Positions 7,741-16,079 of a stretch of DNA of 16,113 nucleotides are shown piece by piece. Under the pieces are notes generated by a model. It saw nothing but the letters and a program-made list of their open reading frames with translations. It had not been told where the DNA came from and did no database searches. The translations under genes and the position numbers were made by a program. Positions within the stretch are counted from its first letter, which is position 1; each line of letters opens with the position of its first letter. The DNA is from JANWKQ01 sp040376605 (lineage in GTDB: Bacteria; Bacteroidota; Bacteroidia; CAIKAF01), in contig JBEIQI010000046.1 in assembly GCA_040376605.1 (NCBI GenBank), positions 1-16,113 on the forward strand, given 5' to 3'.

Positions 7741-9741
7741 TTATTCAACCAATCGGAATTCCACCCTCCTGTTATGGGCTCGCCCTTCGTCGGTTTCGTT
7801 GGTATCTACCGGTTTTGATTCACCAAATCCAATTACCTTTACAATACGTTTAGGATCAAAGCCTTTAGAAATTAAATAATCTTTTACGGAGTTAGCTCTT
7901 TTTTCAGAAAGGATTTGATTGTATTCATCCGTACCCTTAAAATCAGTATGACCTTCTATTTGAATTTTTAGTTCCTTATAGGTGTCGAGCACTTTAATGG
8001 CATGATTTAATTCACTTACGGATTCTTGTTTAATATCCCATTTATCAAAATCGAAGAATACATTTCTCAGCGTAAGCACAGCTCCCGGCTTCACTTTCTC
8101 CATTTCAATAATCTTATCGTATTGTTTAAATCCCGGCTTTTTAATCATGTCGAAGTTTTCCGAATAAAATAAATATCCTTCGGACTCTACACTAATTCCA
8201 TAATTTTTTCCTGATTTTCCGGTGGGTAAGGAAACCAAAAATCCCAATTCAGGATCTACCCTGCTCGAAAAGATTTTAATGCCGGTAGTATTATCGGTTA
8301 TGTCCACCTTAGCACTTAATCGTACTTTGGTATCTTTATCAATTACGATTCCCTTAAACACAATCACATCAAACTGTTTATTCCTTTTCTTTTCGAAAGG
8401 AGTAATGGCATAAATATCCTGCATTCCAAATCCTTCTTCTTTTACAGAGGATAAATAGGCATTTTTACCATCTGCAGTCAATACAAAAAACACATCATCA
8501 TCCGGCGAGTTAATAGGATAACCCATATTGGCAGGGGTTGACCATTTGTCATCTTCAAAGGTAGATTCAAAAATATCATAATCACCCATGGTGGAGTGCC
8601 CGCAACTGCTGAAGTATAAAGTTTTCCCATCGGGATGAATAAATACCCCTTCCTCATCATATTCGGTATTAATGGTAGGGCCTAAATTTACAGGGGTTCC
8701 CCATTCCGTATCACTAATACGGGTAGTTTTCCAAACATCCTTTTTTCCAAATCCACCAGGTCGGTCACTCACAAAATAAGCTGTATTATTATCGTAAGAT
8801 AAAGAAACATGGTCTTCACGATATTTAGAATTAATCCCCTTCATAGGTAATGGCTTTGACCATTCCCCATTTTCCACTTTAGCAAAATATAAGTCTCCTT
8901 CATTTTCGGGACGATAAGTAAATATCGTTAATCCATCAAACGACATACTAACACAGGCATCGTGTTTCCCAAACTTATCATTTGTATATTCAAACCGATA
9001 AGGTTCGGACCAGGTAGAATCGTTGATATGATCGGTACGGAAGATATCTTCGTAATACTCTAAATCAAAGGAGGCCAATAAACCTCCCTTATGACGACCC
9101 TTTTCGTTATGATCAATTTCTTTATGAGGTCTGCGAGATGTAAACAACATATAACTTTGATCGGCCCTAATTAAGGGTACATAATCGGCATATTCGCTAT
9201 TTACAATAGGACCCATATCGACCAAATCGTAAATGGTATCTTTTATATATTCCTTCCCATGGGTACATTCTTTAATTCGTTTGGATACATATAATAGACT
9301 ATCGTTATTGCTGCCCGAATAATTTTTCTTAAACCGATCGTAATGTTCAATGGCTTTATCAAAATCTTCCACCTGGTGATAGGCCATTCCTATTAAATAG
9401 TTCATATCAAAAACCGCTTCCGGATTTAATTCTTCCGCTTTTTTTGCATACGGTAAAGCCTTGTATTTATAAAGGGTATGTAAATAACAATCGGCAATTT
9501 TATAATTGAGAATGGCACTATTTTTATGAGTTTTGTAAGCTTCTAAATAATATTCCAAGGCAATTAAATAACCCCTCTCATGTAAATAGTAAAACTTGTC
9601 GCCATGTTTTACATAATCATTATATAATTTTTTTAAGGTTTTATCCTTACGCATATTGTCTTTGGTAAACTCTACGTTCTGTGAACTTGCCAAAATGAAA
9701 GAAAAAAGGAAGCAGATGAAAAGAGTGGTTAGTTTTTTCAT
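7741..9741 (-). CDS. PorE-like OmpA-family envelope protein (copy 1)
   Basis: The protein has 666 residues. A signal peptide (MKKLTTLFICFLFSFILASS) has no lipobox Cys, and the mature protein would start near Gln21 (QNVEFT). Domains in order: TPR-like helices (about 25-150, e.g. AILNYKIADCYLH, GMAYHQVEDFDKAIEHY); a PD40/WD40-like beta-propeller (about 175-440) with repeated blades such as TIFTYRPENEGDLYFAKV, AYFVSDRPGGFGKKDVWKT and LYFSSCGHSTMGDYDIFE; a carboxypeptidase-regulatory-like domain (about 445-535); and an OmpA C-like peptidoglycan-binding domain (about 553-666) with FFDFDKWDI, EGHTDFKGTDEYN and the HNRRVEF end. This is the domain order of PorE, the T9SS protein of Porphyromonas gingivalis that links the secretion complex to peptidoglycan; PorE itself is a lipoprotein, unlike this one. 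It is collinear with the protein at 10310-12313, so the two are paralogues. It is the last gene of the cassette, 56 bases after the NlpC/P60 gene. Confidence 0.9.
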   Translation of the reverse strand: MKKLTTLFICFLFSFILASSQNVEFTKDNMRKDKTLKKLYNDYVKHGDKFYYLHERGYLIALEYYLEAYKTHKNSAILNYKIADCYLHTLYKYKALPYAKKAEELNPEAVFDMNYLIGMAYHQVEDFDKAIEHYDRFKKNYSGSNNDSLLYVSKRIKECTHGKEYIKDTIYDLVDMGPIVNSEYADYVPLIRADQSYMLFTSRRPHKEIDHNEKGRHKGGLLASFDLEYYEDIFRTDHINDSTWSEPYRFEYTNDKFGKHDACVSMSFDGLTIFTYRPENEGDLYFAKVENGEWSKPLPMKGINSKYREDHVSLSYDNNTAYFVSDRPGGFGKKDVWKTTRISDTEWGTPVNLGPTINTEYDEEGVFIHPDGKTLYFSSCGHSTMGDYDIFESTFEDDKWSTPANMGYPINSPDDDVFFVLTADGKNAYLSSVKEEGFGMQDIYAITPFEKKRNKQFDVIVFKGIVIDKDTKVRLSAKVDITDNTTGIKIFSSRVDPELGFLVSLPTGKSGKNYGISVESEGYLFYSENFDMIKKPGFKQYDKIIEMEKVKPGAVLTLRNVFFDFDKWDIKQESVSELNHAIKVLDTYKELKIQIEGHTDFKGTDEYNQILSEKRANSVKDYLISKGFDPKRIVKVIGFGESKPVDTNETDEGRAHNRRVEFRLVE

Positions 9742-9797
9742 TCATTCTTTATGTATTGAGATATAATGCACGCTAACATGATTCATTAAATTCTTCA

Positions 9798-10310
9798 TTA
9801 TAATTTACCTCCCGAAACAAAGTATTTACTCCAATATTCGGCATCCAAACTACTTACCATTACCCCTTTGCTACTAGAGGCATGAATAAAATAAGGATCC
9901 TTTAAAAGTATGCCAACATGGCCCACTTTTTCGGTATTAATCTTAAAAAATACCAAATCTCCTTGTTTTAACTTCTCCCGTTTTACTTTGGTACATTGCT
10001 CGTAAATGCCATTGGCCGATCGTTCGGTACTTTTATTGTAAACTGTTTTATATACCTGCATCACAAAGCCGGAACAATCCGTTCCCGATTTTTCTTCGCC
10101 AGCATAAACATATGGGGTTCCCAACCAATCGGTTACTTCCTTGATTAATTGATAATCGTATTCTTTGTCTAATTCAATACCTAATTTCTCCGAATAATAG
10201 AGTCGTTTTTTGTCGGGTTTTTCGTAATTGTTCCCATTATTTTTTAGCAATGAGCATGAGCTCATCCCTATGATAAAAACAATTGTAATATATAAACCCT
10301 TACACTTCAT
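9798..10310 (-). CDS. NlpC/P60 cell-wall peptidase, lipoprotein
   Basis: The protein has 170 residues. The lipoprotein signal ends in the lipobox GMSSC (lipid Cys19). A short linker leads into an NlpC/P60 domain (about 50-170). The catalytic Cys79 is in GTDCSGF, His131 is in GHVGI, and the third polar residue is His143 in FIHASSSKGV, so the triad is complete. Family members cut peptidoglycan stem peptides, usually the D-Glu to diamino-acid bond, here probably at the inner face of the outer membrane. Its ATG overlaps the stop of the preceding PorE-like gene by one base (TAATG), which suggests translational coupling. Another PorE-like gene follows. The neighbours suggest local wall remodelling for peptidoglycan-bound OmpA-type proteins (inference). 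Confidence 0.93.
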   Translation of the reverse strand: MKCKGLYITIVFIIGMSSCSLLKNNGNNYEKPDKKRLYYSEKLGIELDKEYDYQLIKEVTDWLGTPYVYAGEEKSGTDCSGFVMQVYKTVYNKSTERSANGIYEQCTKVKREKLKQGDLVFFKINTEKVGHVGILLKDPYFIHASSSKGVMVSSLDAEYWSKYFVSGGKL

Positions 10311-12313
10311 TATTCTACAACTCGTAATTCTACTCTTCTATTATTGGCCCGACCTTCATCCGTTTCATTGGTATCAATCGGTTTTACTTCTCCATATCCA
10401 ATTACCTTCACAATTTTGGTTGCCGGCACCGCATGCGCAACTAAATAATCTCTTACCGCGGTTACCCTTCTTTCGGAGAGGGACTGGTTATATTCGTCGC
10501 TACCATATGAATCGGTATGGCCTTCTAATTGTACTTTAATATTTGGATACAATGCCAATAGATTTATTAAACGAGTTAATTCCGTTACGGATTGACTTTT
10601 TAGATCGGATTTATCGAAGTCAAAAAATACATTCTTTAAGGTCATTACAGCCCCAACCTGAACCTTTTCGATTTCGATAATTTTATCGTACTCCTTGTAA
10701 CCTGATTTAGGCTCCACCATAAAGTTTTCTGAATGAAATAAATACCCTTCTTTTTCCACTGCGATTCCATAGTTTTTGCCAGCAGGTAAAGAAAGTACAA
10801 ACCCAAGTTCAGGATCTACATTGGCCGAAAAGATGCTTACCCCCAAATCATTATCTACAATATCCACTTTTGCACTTAATTTTTCTTTGGTGTTTTTATC
10901 CACCACAATTCCTCTAAATAAAACGAGGTGAAAATCCCTAAATTTCTTTTTCTCAAATGGATTGATGTTATAAATATCCTGCATCCCTTTGCCCTGTGGT
11001 TTGGCCGATGCCAAATAGGCGTTTTTACCATCAGCAGTTAATACAAAATAAATATCATCGTCAGCCGAATTAATAGGCCTTCCCATATTAACGGGTTTGG
11101 TCCATTTACCTTCTTCATAATTGGTTTCGAAAATATCGTAACCACCCATACTATTATGGCCCTGACTACTAAAATAGATCGTGGTTCCATCTGGATGAAT
11201 AAATACCCCATCTTCGTTGTAGGGTGTATTTACTTCGGGACCTAAATTTTCAATTACATCCCAGGTATCGCCTGTTTTGGTGACCTTCCAAATATCTAAT
11301 CCACCAAATCCACCGGGTCTGTCCGAAATAAGATAGGCGGTTTTCGAATCATAGGATAAACTAATATGGGTTTCGCGATAAGGTGAATTAATTACTCCAT
11401 TCAAAGGGTTCGATTTGGTCCATTTACCATTCTCAATCGTTTCGTAATAAAGGTCGCCATTGTTCTCTCCTTTATAAGTAAAGATGGTTTGTCCATCTAT
11501 AGATAAACTTACACAAGCATCGTGTTTATTATTTTTATTGACTGATAACCCATATTTGGTAGGCTCCTGCCACTCCCCATCTTTCCATACGGATCTAAAA
11601 ATATCCTCATCATAACTATAATAAAAATGAGTCATTTTCTTTAATTTTTTGCTGCTATTTTCTTTGGGTTTACGGGCAGTAAAGATGAGAAAACGATTAT
11701 CTGCAGTAATTAGTGGAACATATTCGCTGTAGTTGGTATTGATTTTATCTCCCAGATTAACAATTTCATAATCGGTAAACTCAATTTGATCTAATCCATT
11801 ATGACTTTGTTCAATGAGGCGATCCACCATTTTTAAGCTATCAGGATCGGGGGTTTGGGTTTTATAGGCATTTCTAAACTTGTTAAGGTAAAACAAGGCT
11901 TTGTCCATCTGAAATTCCTGGTGGTAAGCGGCCCCCATTATAAAATCAATATTATAGGCTACACTGGGATCGAGCTCTGCGGCTTTGGTTATGTATGGGA
12001 GAGCTTTAAATTTTTCCTGGGTATGCAAATAACAATCGGCAATTAAATAATTAAGGAATGCACTGTTATTATGTTGTTCGTTAGCCTTTAAGAAAAAATC
12101 AATGGCTATAGAATAAAGGGCATCTTCCGAAAAATATAGATTAAGCCCCTTGTTTACATATTGTTTATAGATTTTTTTGAGGTTTTTGTCCTTCTTCATG
12201 TTCTCGGTAGTAAATTCCACATTTTGCGCAAATGAGTTATTTAGAGCAAAGAAGACAAACCCTGATATTAGCAAAAATCTTCCTACAGGGCAATGTGATT
12301 TGGATCTTATCAT
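10310..12313 (-). CDS. PorE-like OmpA-family envelope protein (copy 2)
   Basis: I chose the ATG at 12311-12313 (MIRSKSHCPVGRFLLISGF), giving 667 residues. A TTG at 12328 would add five residues, but it overlaps the candidate -7 box. The signal peptide ends FALNNSFA, cut before QNVEFT, the same mature N-terminus as copy 1. The domain order is also the same: TPR-like helices (about 25-155), PD40 propeller (about 180-440, e.g. TIFTYKGENNGDLYYETI, AYLISDRPGGFGGLDIWKV, IYFSSQGHNSMGGYDIFE), a regulatory-like beta domain (about 450-540), and an OmpA C-like domain (about 554-667, FFDFDKSDL, EGHTDSYGSDEYN, ANNRRVEL). The Asp and Arg positions usual for peptidoglycan binding are present. It has no lipobox. 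It is the first gene of the three-gene cassette. PorE-like is the best call; a general OmpA-type role outside T9SS is possible. Confidence 0.9.
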   Translation of the reverse strand: MIRSKSHCPVGRFLLISGFVFFALNNSFAQNVEFTTENMKKDKNLKKIYKQYVNKGLNLYFSEDALYSIAIDFFLKANEQHNNSAFLNYLIADCYLHTQEKFKALPYITKAAELDPSVAYNIDFIMGAAYHQEFQMDKALFYLNKFRNAYKTQTPDPDSLKMVDRLIEQSHNGLDQIEFTDYEIVNLGDKINTNYSEYVPLITADNRFLIFTARKPKENSSKKLKKMTHFYYSYDEDIFRSVWKDGEWQEPTKYGLSVNKNNKHDACVSLSIDGQTIFTYKGENNGDLYYETIENGKWTKSNPLNGVINSPYRETHISLSYDSKTAYLISDRPGGFGGLDIWKVTKTGDTWDVIENLGPEVNTPYNEDGVFIHPDGTTIYFSSQGHNSMGGYDIFETNYEEGKWTKPVNMGRPINSADDDIYFVLTADGKNAYLASAKPQGKGMQDIYNINPFEKKKFRDFHLVLFRGIVVDKNTKEKLSAKVDIVDNDLGVSIFSANVDPELGFVLSLPAGKNYGIAVEKEGYLFHSENFMVEPKSGYKEYDKIIEIEKVQVGAVMTLKNVFFDFDKSDLKSQSVTELTRLINLLALYPNIKVQLEGHTDSYGSDEYNQSLSERRVTAVRDYLVAHAVPATKIVKVIGYGEVKPIDTNETDEGRANNRRVELRVVE

Positions 12314-12325
12314 ATTTGGCTTTAA

Positions 12326-12333
12326 CAAATATT
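12326..12333 (-). promoter_or_regulatory. Candidate -7 box of the PorE-like/NlpC operon
   Basis: On the - strand AATATTTG matches TAnnTTTG at 7 of 8 positions and ends 12 bases before the ATG at 12313. A weak TTA lies 17 bases upstream in place of TTG. Farther upstream are the overlapping inverted repeats ATTGTT/AACAAT (12389-12407) and AAACA/TGTTT (12401-12416), which could bind a regulator, though AT-rich dyads of this size arise easily by chance. Apart from these and the hairpin at 12457-12490, nothing was found in 12334-12502. Confidence 0.3.
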
Positions 12334-12456
12334 GGGTACTTCTATTCTGCTAAAATTACTTATTGTAGAACTTCTAATAAGTGGATGTATTGTTAATTAT
12401 AAACAATGAAATGTTTATTTAACCGGCAAAATACTGGGTGTAATTACCATAAATCC

Positions 12457-12490
12457 CCCATTACGGAGACTTATAGGGCTATCTAATGGG
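12457..12490 (-). terminator. Possible hairpin after the DUF3817 gene
   Basis: CCCATTA (12457-12463) and TAATGGG (12484-12490) form a 7-bp inverted repeat around a 20-base loop that itself holds ATAG/CTAT. It starts 12 bases past the stop of the DUF3817 gene on the - strand, a normal place for a terminator. No run of T follows it on that strand, so intrinsic termination is uncertain. Confidence 0.3.
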
Positions 12491-12502
12491 ATATGCTAAA
12501 AA

Positions 12503-12823
12503 TTATGCAGCAGCAGATTTCGCATCCTTTTTTAAAAACTTGGCTTCTGCTAATAGAAATCCGAATGGGACCAATGAAATAAGGAATAGCAGAACTGCCT
12601 TACCAAATGACCATTTGCGATCAATTGTGACCATTAATAACAAAAAACAATAGGCAATAAATAAGACCCCATGAACCATACCTGCCACCTCAACGGCTTG
12701 TGGCAATTGCCAAATGTATTTTAAAGGCATCGCGATACCCAACAGAAATAAAAATGATAAACCTTCCACAAAACTCACCAACCTAAACCGACCTAAACTG
12801 CTGCTAAAAATACTGGTAGCCAT
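12503..12823 (-). CDS. DUF3817 family integral membrane protein
   Basis: The protein has 106 residues and three hydrophobic segments (about 17-35, 46-66 and 74-93). The opening FRLVSFVEGLSFLFLLGIAMPLKY is the hallmark of DUF3817, and VHGVLFIAYCFLLL with VTIDRKWS follows, also as in the family. The C-terminus (FLKKDAKSAAA) is short and charged. The biochemical role of the family is not known to me; relatives are small membrane proteins, some fused to other domains. It is transcribed alone, away from metH, with its own -7 box, and points toward the PorE-like operon 190 bases away. Confidence 0.9.
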   Translation of the reverse strand: MATSIFSSSLGRFRLVSFVEGLSFLFLLGIAMPLKYIWQLPQAVEVAGMVHGVLFIAYCFLLLMVTIDRKWSFGKAVLLFLISLVPFGFLLAEAKFLKKDAKSAAA

Positions 12824-12842
12824 ATATTTAAAGATTTTAAGG

Positions 12843-12850
12843 CAAATGTA
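12843..12850 (-). promoter_or_regulatory. Candidate -7 box of the DUF3817 gene
   Basis: On the - strand TACATTTG is a perfect match to the Bacteroidota consensus TAnnTTTG, 19 bases before the ATG at 12823. No TTG lies at the usual distance upstream. This gap (12824-12940) is shared with the divergent metH gene. Confidence 0.45.
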
Positions 12851-12928
12851 ACAAGAAAATTGACCTTTTAGACCGATTTAAGATGAACTAACCTATTCTG
12901 TAATATGGGTAATTTCTCCCAAAATCCT

Positions 12929-12936
12929 TATATTTG
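12929..12936 (+). promoter_or_regulatory. Candidate -7 box of the metH/subtilase unit
   Basis: TATATTTG is a perfect TAnnTTTG match ending only 4 bases before the ATG at 12941. An ATG (12905-12907), close to the TTG consensus, precedes it by 21 bases. If this box is used, transcription would start at or next to the start codon. It also argues against translation starting at 12905, which lies upstream of the box. Confidence 0.45.
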
Positions 12937-12940
12937 TTAT

Positions 12941-13960
12941 ATGACAAGAGCAGAATTAGATAAAATACTTAGCCAACGAATTATGATTATTGATGGAGCC
13001 ATGGGTACCATGATTCAGCGGTATAAATTAGAAGAAAAGGACTATAGAGGAACAAGATTTGCCGATTATCCTTCTTCTCTTAAAGGGAATAACGACCTTT
13101 TAAGCCTTACTCAACCTCAAATAATTAAGGAAATACATAAGGCCTATTTAGAGGCGGGTGCTGATATTATTGAAACCAATACATTTAGTGCAACCACCAT
13201 TTCGATGGCAGATTATAAAATGGAATCACTTGCCTATGAAATGAATTATGAATCGGCAAAGATCGCCAAAGAAGCCGTTGCCGAATTTATGCAAACCGAT
13301 TCCTCCAAACCTAGATTAGTTGCTGGGGCTCTGGGCCCAACCAATAAAACAGCTTCCTTAAGTCCGGATGTAAATGACCCAGGTTATAGAGGGATTAGTT
13401 TTGATGAATTGGTAACAGCCTATAAAGAACAAGTAAAAGGCTTATTAGATGGTGGGGCCGATTTACTTTTGGTAGAAACCGTTTTTGATACACTTAATGC
13501 CAAGGCCGCCTTGTATGCCATTAATGAATACCTGGATGAAAATAAATTAGATGTTCCTGTAATGGTAAGTGGAACCATTACGGATGCCAGCGGAAGAACT
13601 TTAAGTGGACAAACCACTGAAGCATTTTGGAACTCAGTTTCTCATGCCGGATTATTATCCGTTGGACTCAACTGTGCGTTGGGTGCAAAAGATATGCGTC
13701 CGTATATCGAAGAGTTGTCGGATAAATCCTGGGCTTATGTAAGTTGTTATCCTAATGCTGGATTACCTAATGAGTTTGGACAATACGATCAAACCCCTGC
13801 TGAAATGGCTGGTTTGATAGAAGATTTTTGTAAAAGTGGATTTTTAAATATGGTGGGAGGTTGTTGTGGAACTACTCCGGATCATATCAAAGCCATTGCT
13901 GAAGTAGCTGCAAAATATCCACCAAGAAAAGTTCCTGTTTTACAATTAAATGAAGCATAA
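12941..13960 (+). CDS. metH: Methionine synthase, homocysteine-binding half (split MetH)
   Basis: The ATG at 12941 gives 339 residues (MTRAELDKILSQRIMIIDGA). The upstream ATG at 12905 adds 12 unlikely residues and lies upstream of the promoter box. The protein is one homocysteine S-methyltransferase domain: DGAMGTMIQ near the start, ETNTFSAT (78-85), GALGPTNKTASLSPDVNDPG, LLLVETVFDTLNA, and the zinc ligands Cys245 (GLNCALG) and Cys308/Cys309 (GGCCGTT). It matches about the first 350 residues of E. coli MetH and stops where the folate domain would begin. In Bacteroidota, MetH is often split into this piece and a second protein with the folate, cobalamin and activation domains; that partner is not in this window. 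Its role would be transfer of a methyl group to homocysteine, in the cytoplasm. The next gene begins 10 bases later. Confidence 0.9.
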   Translation: MTRAELDKILSQRIMIIDGAMGTMIQRYKLEEKDYRGTRFADYPSSLKGNNDLLSLTQPQIIKEIHKAYLEAGADIIETNTFSATTISMADYKMESLAYEMNYESAKIAKEAVAEFMQTDSSKPRLVAGALGPTNKTASLSPDVNDPGYRGISFDELVTAYKEQVKGLLDGGADLLLVETVFDTLNAKAALYAINEYLDENKLDVPVMVSGTITDASGRTLSGQTTEAFWNSVSHAGLLSVGLNCALGAKDMRPYIEELSDKSWAYVSCYPNAGLPNEFGQYDQTPAEMAGLIEDFCKSGFLNMVGGCCGTTPDHIKAIAEVAAKYPPRKVPVLQLNEA

Positions 13961-13970
13961 TTGAATTGTT

Positions 13971-16079
13971 ATGAATAAAAAAATCTACGCTTTTGTATTG
14001 GCCTTTGGATTAAACATTTGTTTTGCCTTGGCCCAAAGCTCTCAGGGATATGTTCCGAATGAGGCCATGGTAATGTTAAAGCCAGGGAATTCTATTGATG
14101 ATCTCCTTCGCGATTTAAATGACGATGGTTATGCAGGAGCCTTTAGAATGAAACAGGTACTTTCTAATCGTTATCGAATTTATTTATTGGAGCATGATGC
14201 CATCCTTGGGGATAGTAAAAATCTTATTTACGATATCAAAAAAATGGATCAGGTTGCCATCGCTCAATTGAACCATTATGTTGAAGAACGAGTGATTCCT
14301 AATGATGCAAACTATGCAGCCAATCAATGGAATATGAACAATATTGCTCAAACTGGTGGAACCGTTGATGCAGATATTGATGCCGAAGAAGCTTGGAATA
14401 TTACTACCGGCGGAGTTACTGCCGATGGAGATACCATTGTGGTAGCAGTTGTTGACGGAGGTGTGCAAAGAACTCATACTGATTTGCAGGCGAACATGTG
14501 GAATAACTATATCGAATTGGCAGGTACAGCTGGAGTGGACGATGATGGAAATGGTTATATAGATGATTTTTACGGATGGGATGCCAGTGGTAATGACAAT
14601 GCAATACCCACCAGTGGCCATGCCACTCATTGCGCCGGTATTGTAGGTGCAAGGGGAAATAATAGTACGGGTGTTACCGGAGTAAATTGGAATGTAAAAA
14701 TATTGAATGTTCGTGGTTCATCAGGAACCGAATCGGTAGTGGTTTTAGCCTACGATTATATTTCTTCGCTCCGCGAATTGTATAATAATAACAATGGAGC
14801 CTCTGGCGCATTTGTAGTAGCTACCAGCAATTCATTTGGGGTTGATTTTGGATTGGCTTCCAATTATCCTATTTGGTGTGCCATGTATGATACCATGGGT
14901 GTACTGGGAATTTTGAGTGCTGGTGCAGGACCTAATGCCAACACCAATATTGATACACAAGGAGATATTCCAACTACTTGTCCAAGTAATTATATGATTG
15001 CCGTAACCAATACTACCAATACGGATGCAAGAAATGGAAGCTGCGGATATGGACCCATTAACATGGATATTGGTGCACCTGGTACTAGCATTTATAGCAC
15101 GTTTAGTGGAGGTGGATACCAAAATCAAACTGGAACCTCCATGGCTACACCACACGTGGGTGGCGCAATCGGATTATATTATTCGGCTGCATGTTTAGAG
15201 TTTATCCAAGATTATAAAGTCAATCCGGGGCTATTGGCTCAACAAATGAAAACCTATTTATTAACTGGAGTAGATTCTATCAGCTCTATGGCCACCACAA
15301 CGTTAAGCAGAGGTAGATTAAATATTCATAAGGGAATTTTAAGGGTGCAAAGTTATAATTGCTCCTCCTTACCCCCTGTTGCTTCATTTAGTGCCAACGA
15401 CCAATCGATTTGTTTAGGAACAACCATTAACTATACCGATGCCAGCACGAATGCTCCAACCAATTGGAACTGGACCTTTCCTGGAGGATCACCCGCAAGT
15501 TCTACTTCTCAAAACCCAACGGTTACGTATTCAACCCCGGGTACCTATAATGCAGAATTGATTGCTTCTAATGGTGACGGTGCCGATACCATTTTATTTT
15601 CCAATTATATAACCGTTAATCCGGCCCCAACTGCTCCGGTAATCACCGATAATGTAGGTACTTTAGAATCCTCTCAATTAGGATCAGGAAACCAATGGTA
15701 TTTAAATGGTGTGGCCATTGGTGGAGCAACCAATGATACGTATTCACCCACCCAAGGTGGTTCTTACACCGTTGTTTATACAGATGCGAATGGCTGTACG
15801 GCCACTTCATCGGCCATTATTTCCACGGTTGGAATAGAGGATGAAACCATTAGTTTTTCTATTTATCCCAATCCAGTAATTGAAAAATTAATTATAGATG
15901 CAGGAACCTCTGTAAAGGCAACTATTAAAATCGTGGATCTATCCGGAAGAATGGTGATTACTACAAAAATGAATCAGGCCTTACAGCAAATTGATTTAAG
16001 CAATTTGGCCAGTGGAGTTTATATGATAAAAATTGAATATGGTGATAAATCCATCACCCGGAAAATTGTGAAGAAATAG
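13971..16079 (+). CDS. T9SS-secreted subtilisin-like serine protease (S8) with PKD domain
   Basis: The protein has 702 residues. The signal peptide is MNKKIYAFVLAFGLNICFALA. A propeptide-like region (about 25-110, GYVPNEAMVMLKPG) precedes the S8 domain (about 115-465). The triad is Asp162 (AVVDGGVQ), His217 (SGHATHCAGI) and Ser390 (GTSMATPHVGG). The usual oxyanion Asn (AGN motif) appears as AGA (residues 317-319). Then come a PKD domain (about 470-555, PVASFSAND, WTFPGGSP, YSTPGTYNAEL), an Ig-like segment (about 560-625), and a type A T9SS C-terminal domain (about 628-702) with SIYPNPVIEKL, DLSGRM, LSNLASGVYMIKI and the end TRKIVKK. It is exported by Sec, then T9SS, and ends on the cell surface or released. 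It lies 10 bases after metH with no clear promoter between, so co-transcription is likely although the functions are unrelated. Target proteins are unknown. Confidence 0.94.
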   Translation: MNKKIYAFVLAFGLNICFALAQSSQGYVPNEAMVMLKPGNSIDDLLRDLNDDGYAGAFRMKQVLSNRYRIYLLEHDAILGDSKNLIYDIKKMDQVAIAQLNHYVEERVIPNDANYAANQWNMNNIAQTGGTVDADIDAEEAWNITTGGVTADGDTIVVAVVDGGVQRTHTDLQANMWNNYIELAGTAGVDDDGNGYIDDFYGWDASGNDNAIPTSGHATHCAGIVGARGNNSTGVTGVNWNVKILNVRGSSGTESVVVLAYDYISSLRELYNNNNGASGAFVVATSNSFGVDFGLASNYPIWCAMYDTMGVLGILSAGAGPNANTNIDTQGDIPTTCPSNYMIAVTNTTNTDARNGSCGYGPINMDIGAPGTSIYSTFSGGGYQNQTGTSMATPHVGGAIGLYYSAACLEFIQDYKVNPGLLAQQMKTYLLTGVDSISSMATTTLSRGRLNIHKGILRVQSYNCSSLPPVASFSANDQSICLGTTINYTDASTNAPTNWNWTFPGGSPASSTSQNPTVTYSTPGTYNAELIASNGDGADTILFSNYITVNPAPTAPVITDNVGTLESSQLGSGNQWYLNGVAIGGATNDTYSPTQGGSYTVVYTDANGCTATSSAIISTVGIEDETISFSIYPNPVIEKLIIDAGTSVKATIKIVDLSGRMVITTKMNQALQQIDLSNLASGVYMIKIEYGDKSITRKIVKK

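Noticed and set aside
12314..12328. TTG start for the second PorE-like protein.
   Set aside because: It overlaps the candidate -7 box, and the ATG at 12313 already gives a complete signal peptide.
12420..12492. A short open stretch on the - strand reading PLDSPISLRNGGFMVITPS before a stop.
   Set aside because: It looks protein-like for about 24 codons but has no start codon in a useful place and is preceded by a stop. It is too short to call and may be a chance frame over the hairpin.
12905..12940. Upstream ATG for the metH half.
   Set aside because: It lies upstream of the perfect -7 box at 12929-12936 and adds 12 residues that the family does not have; ATG 12941 is the natural start.
14184..15155. 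Several - strand open frames inside the subtilase gene.
   Set aside because: They are antisense frames with low-complexity, Ser/Ile/His-rich translations and no domain. The + strand reading has full S8, PKD and T9SS domains.
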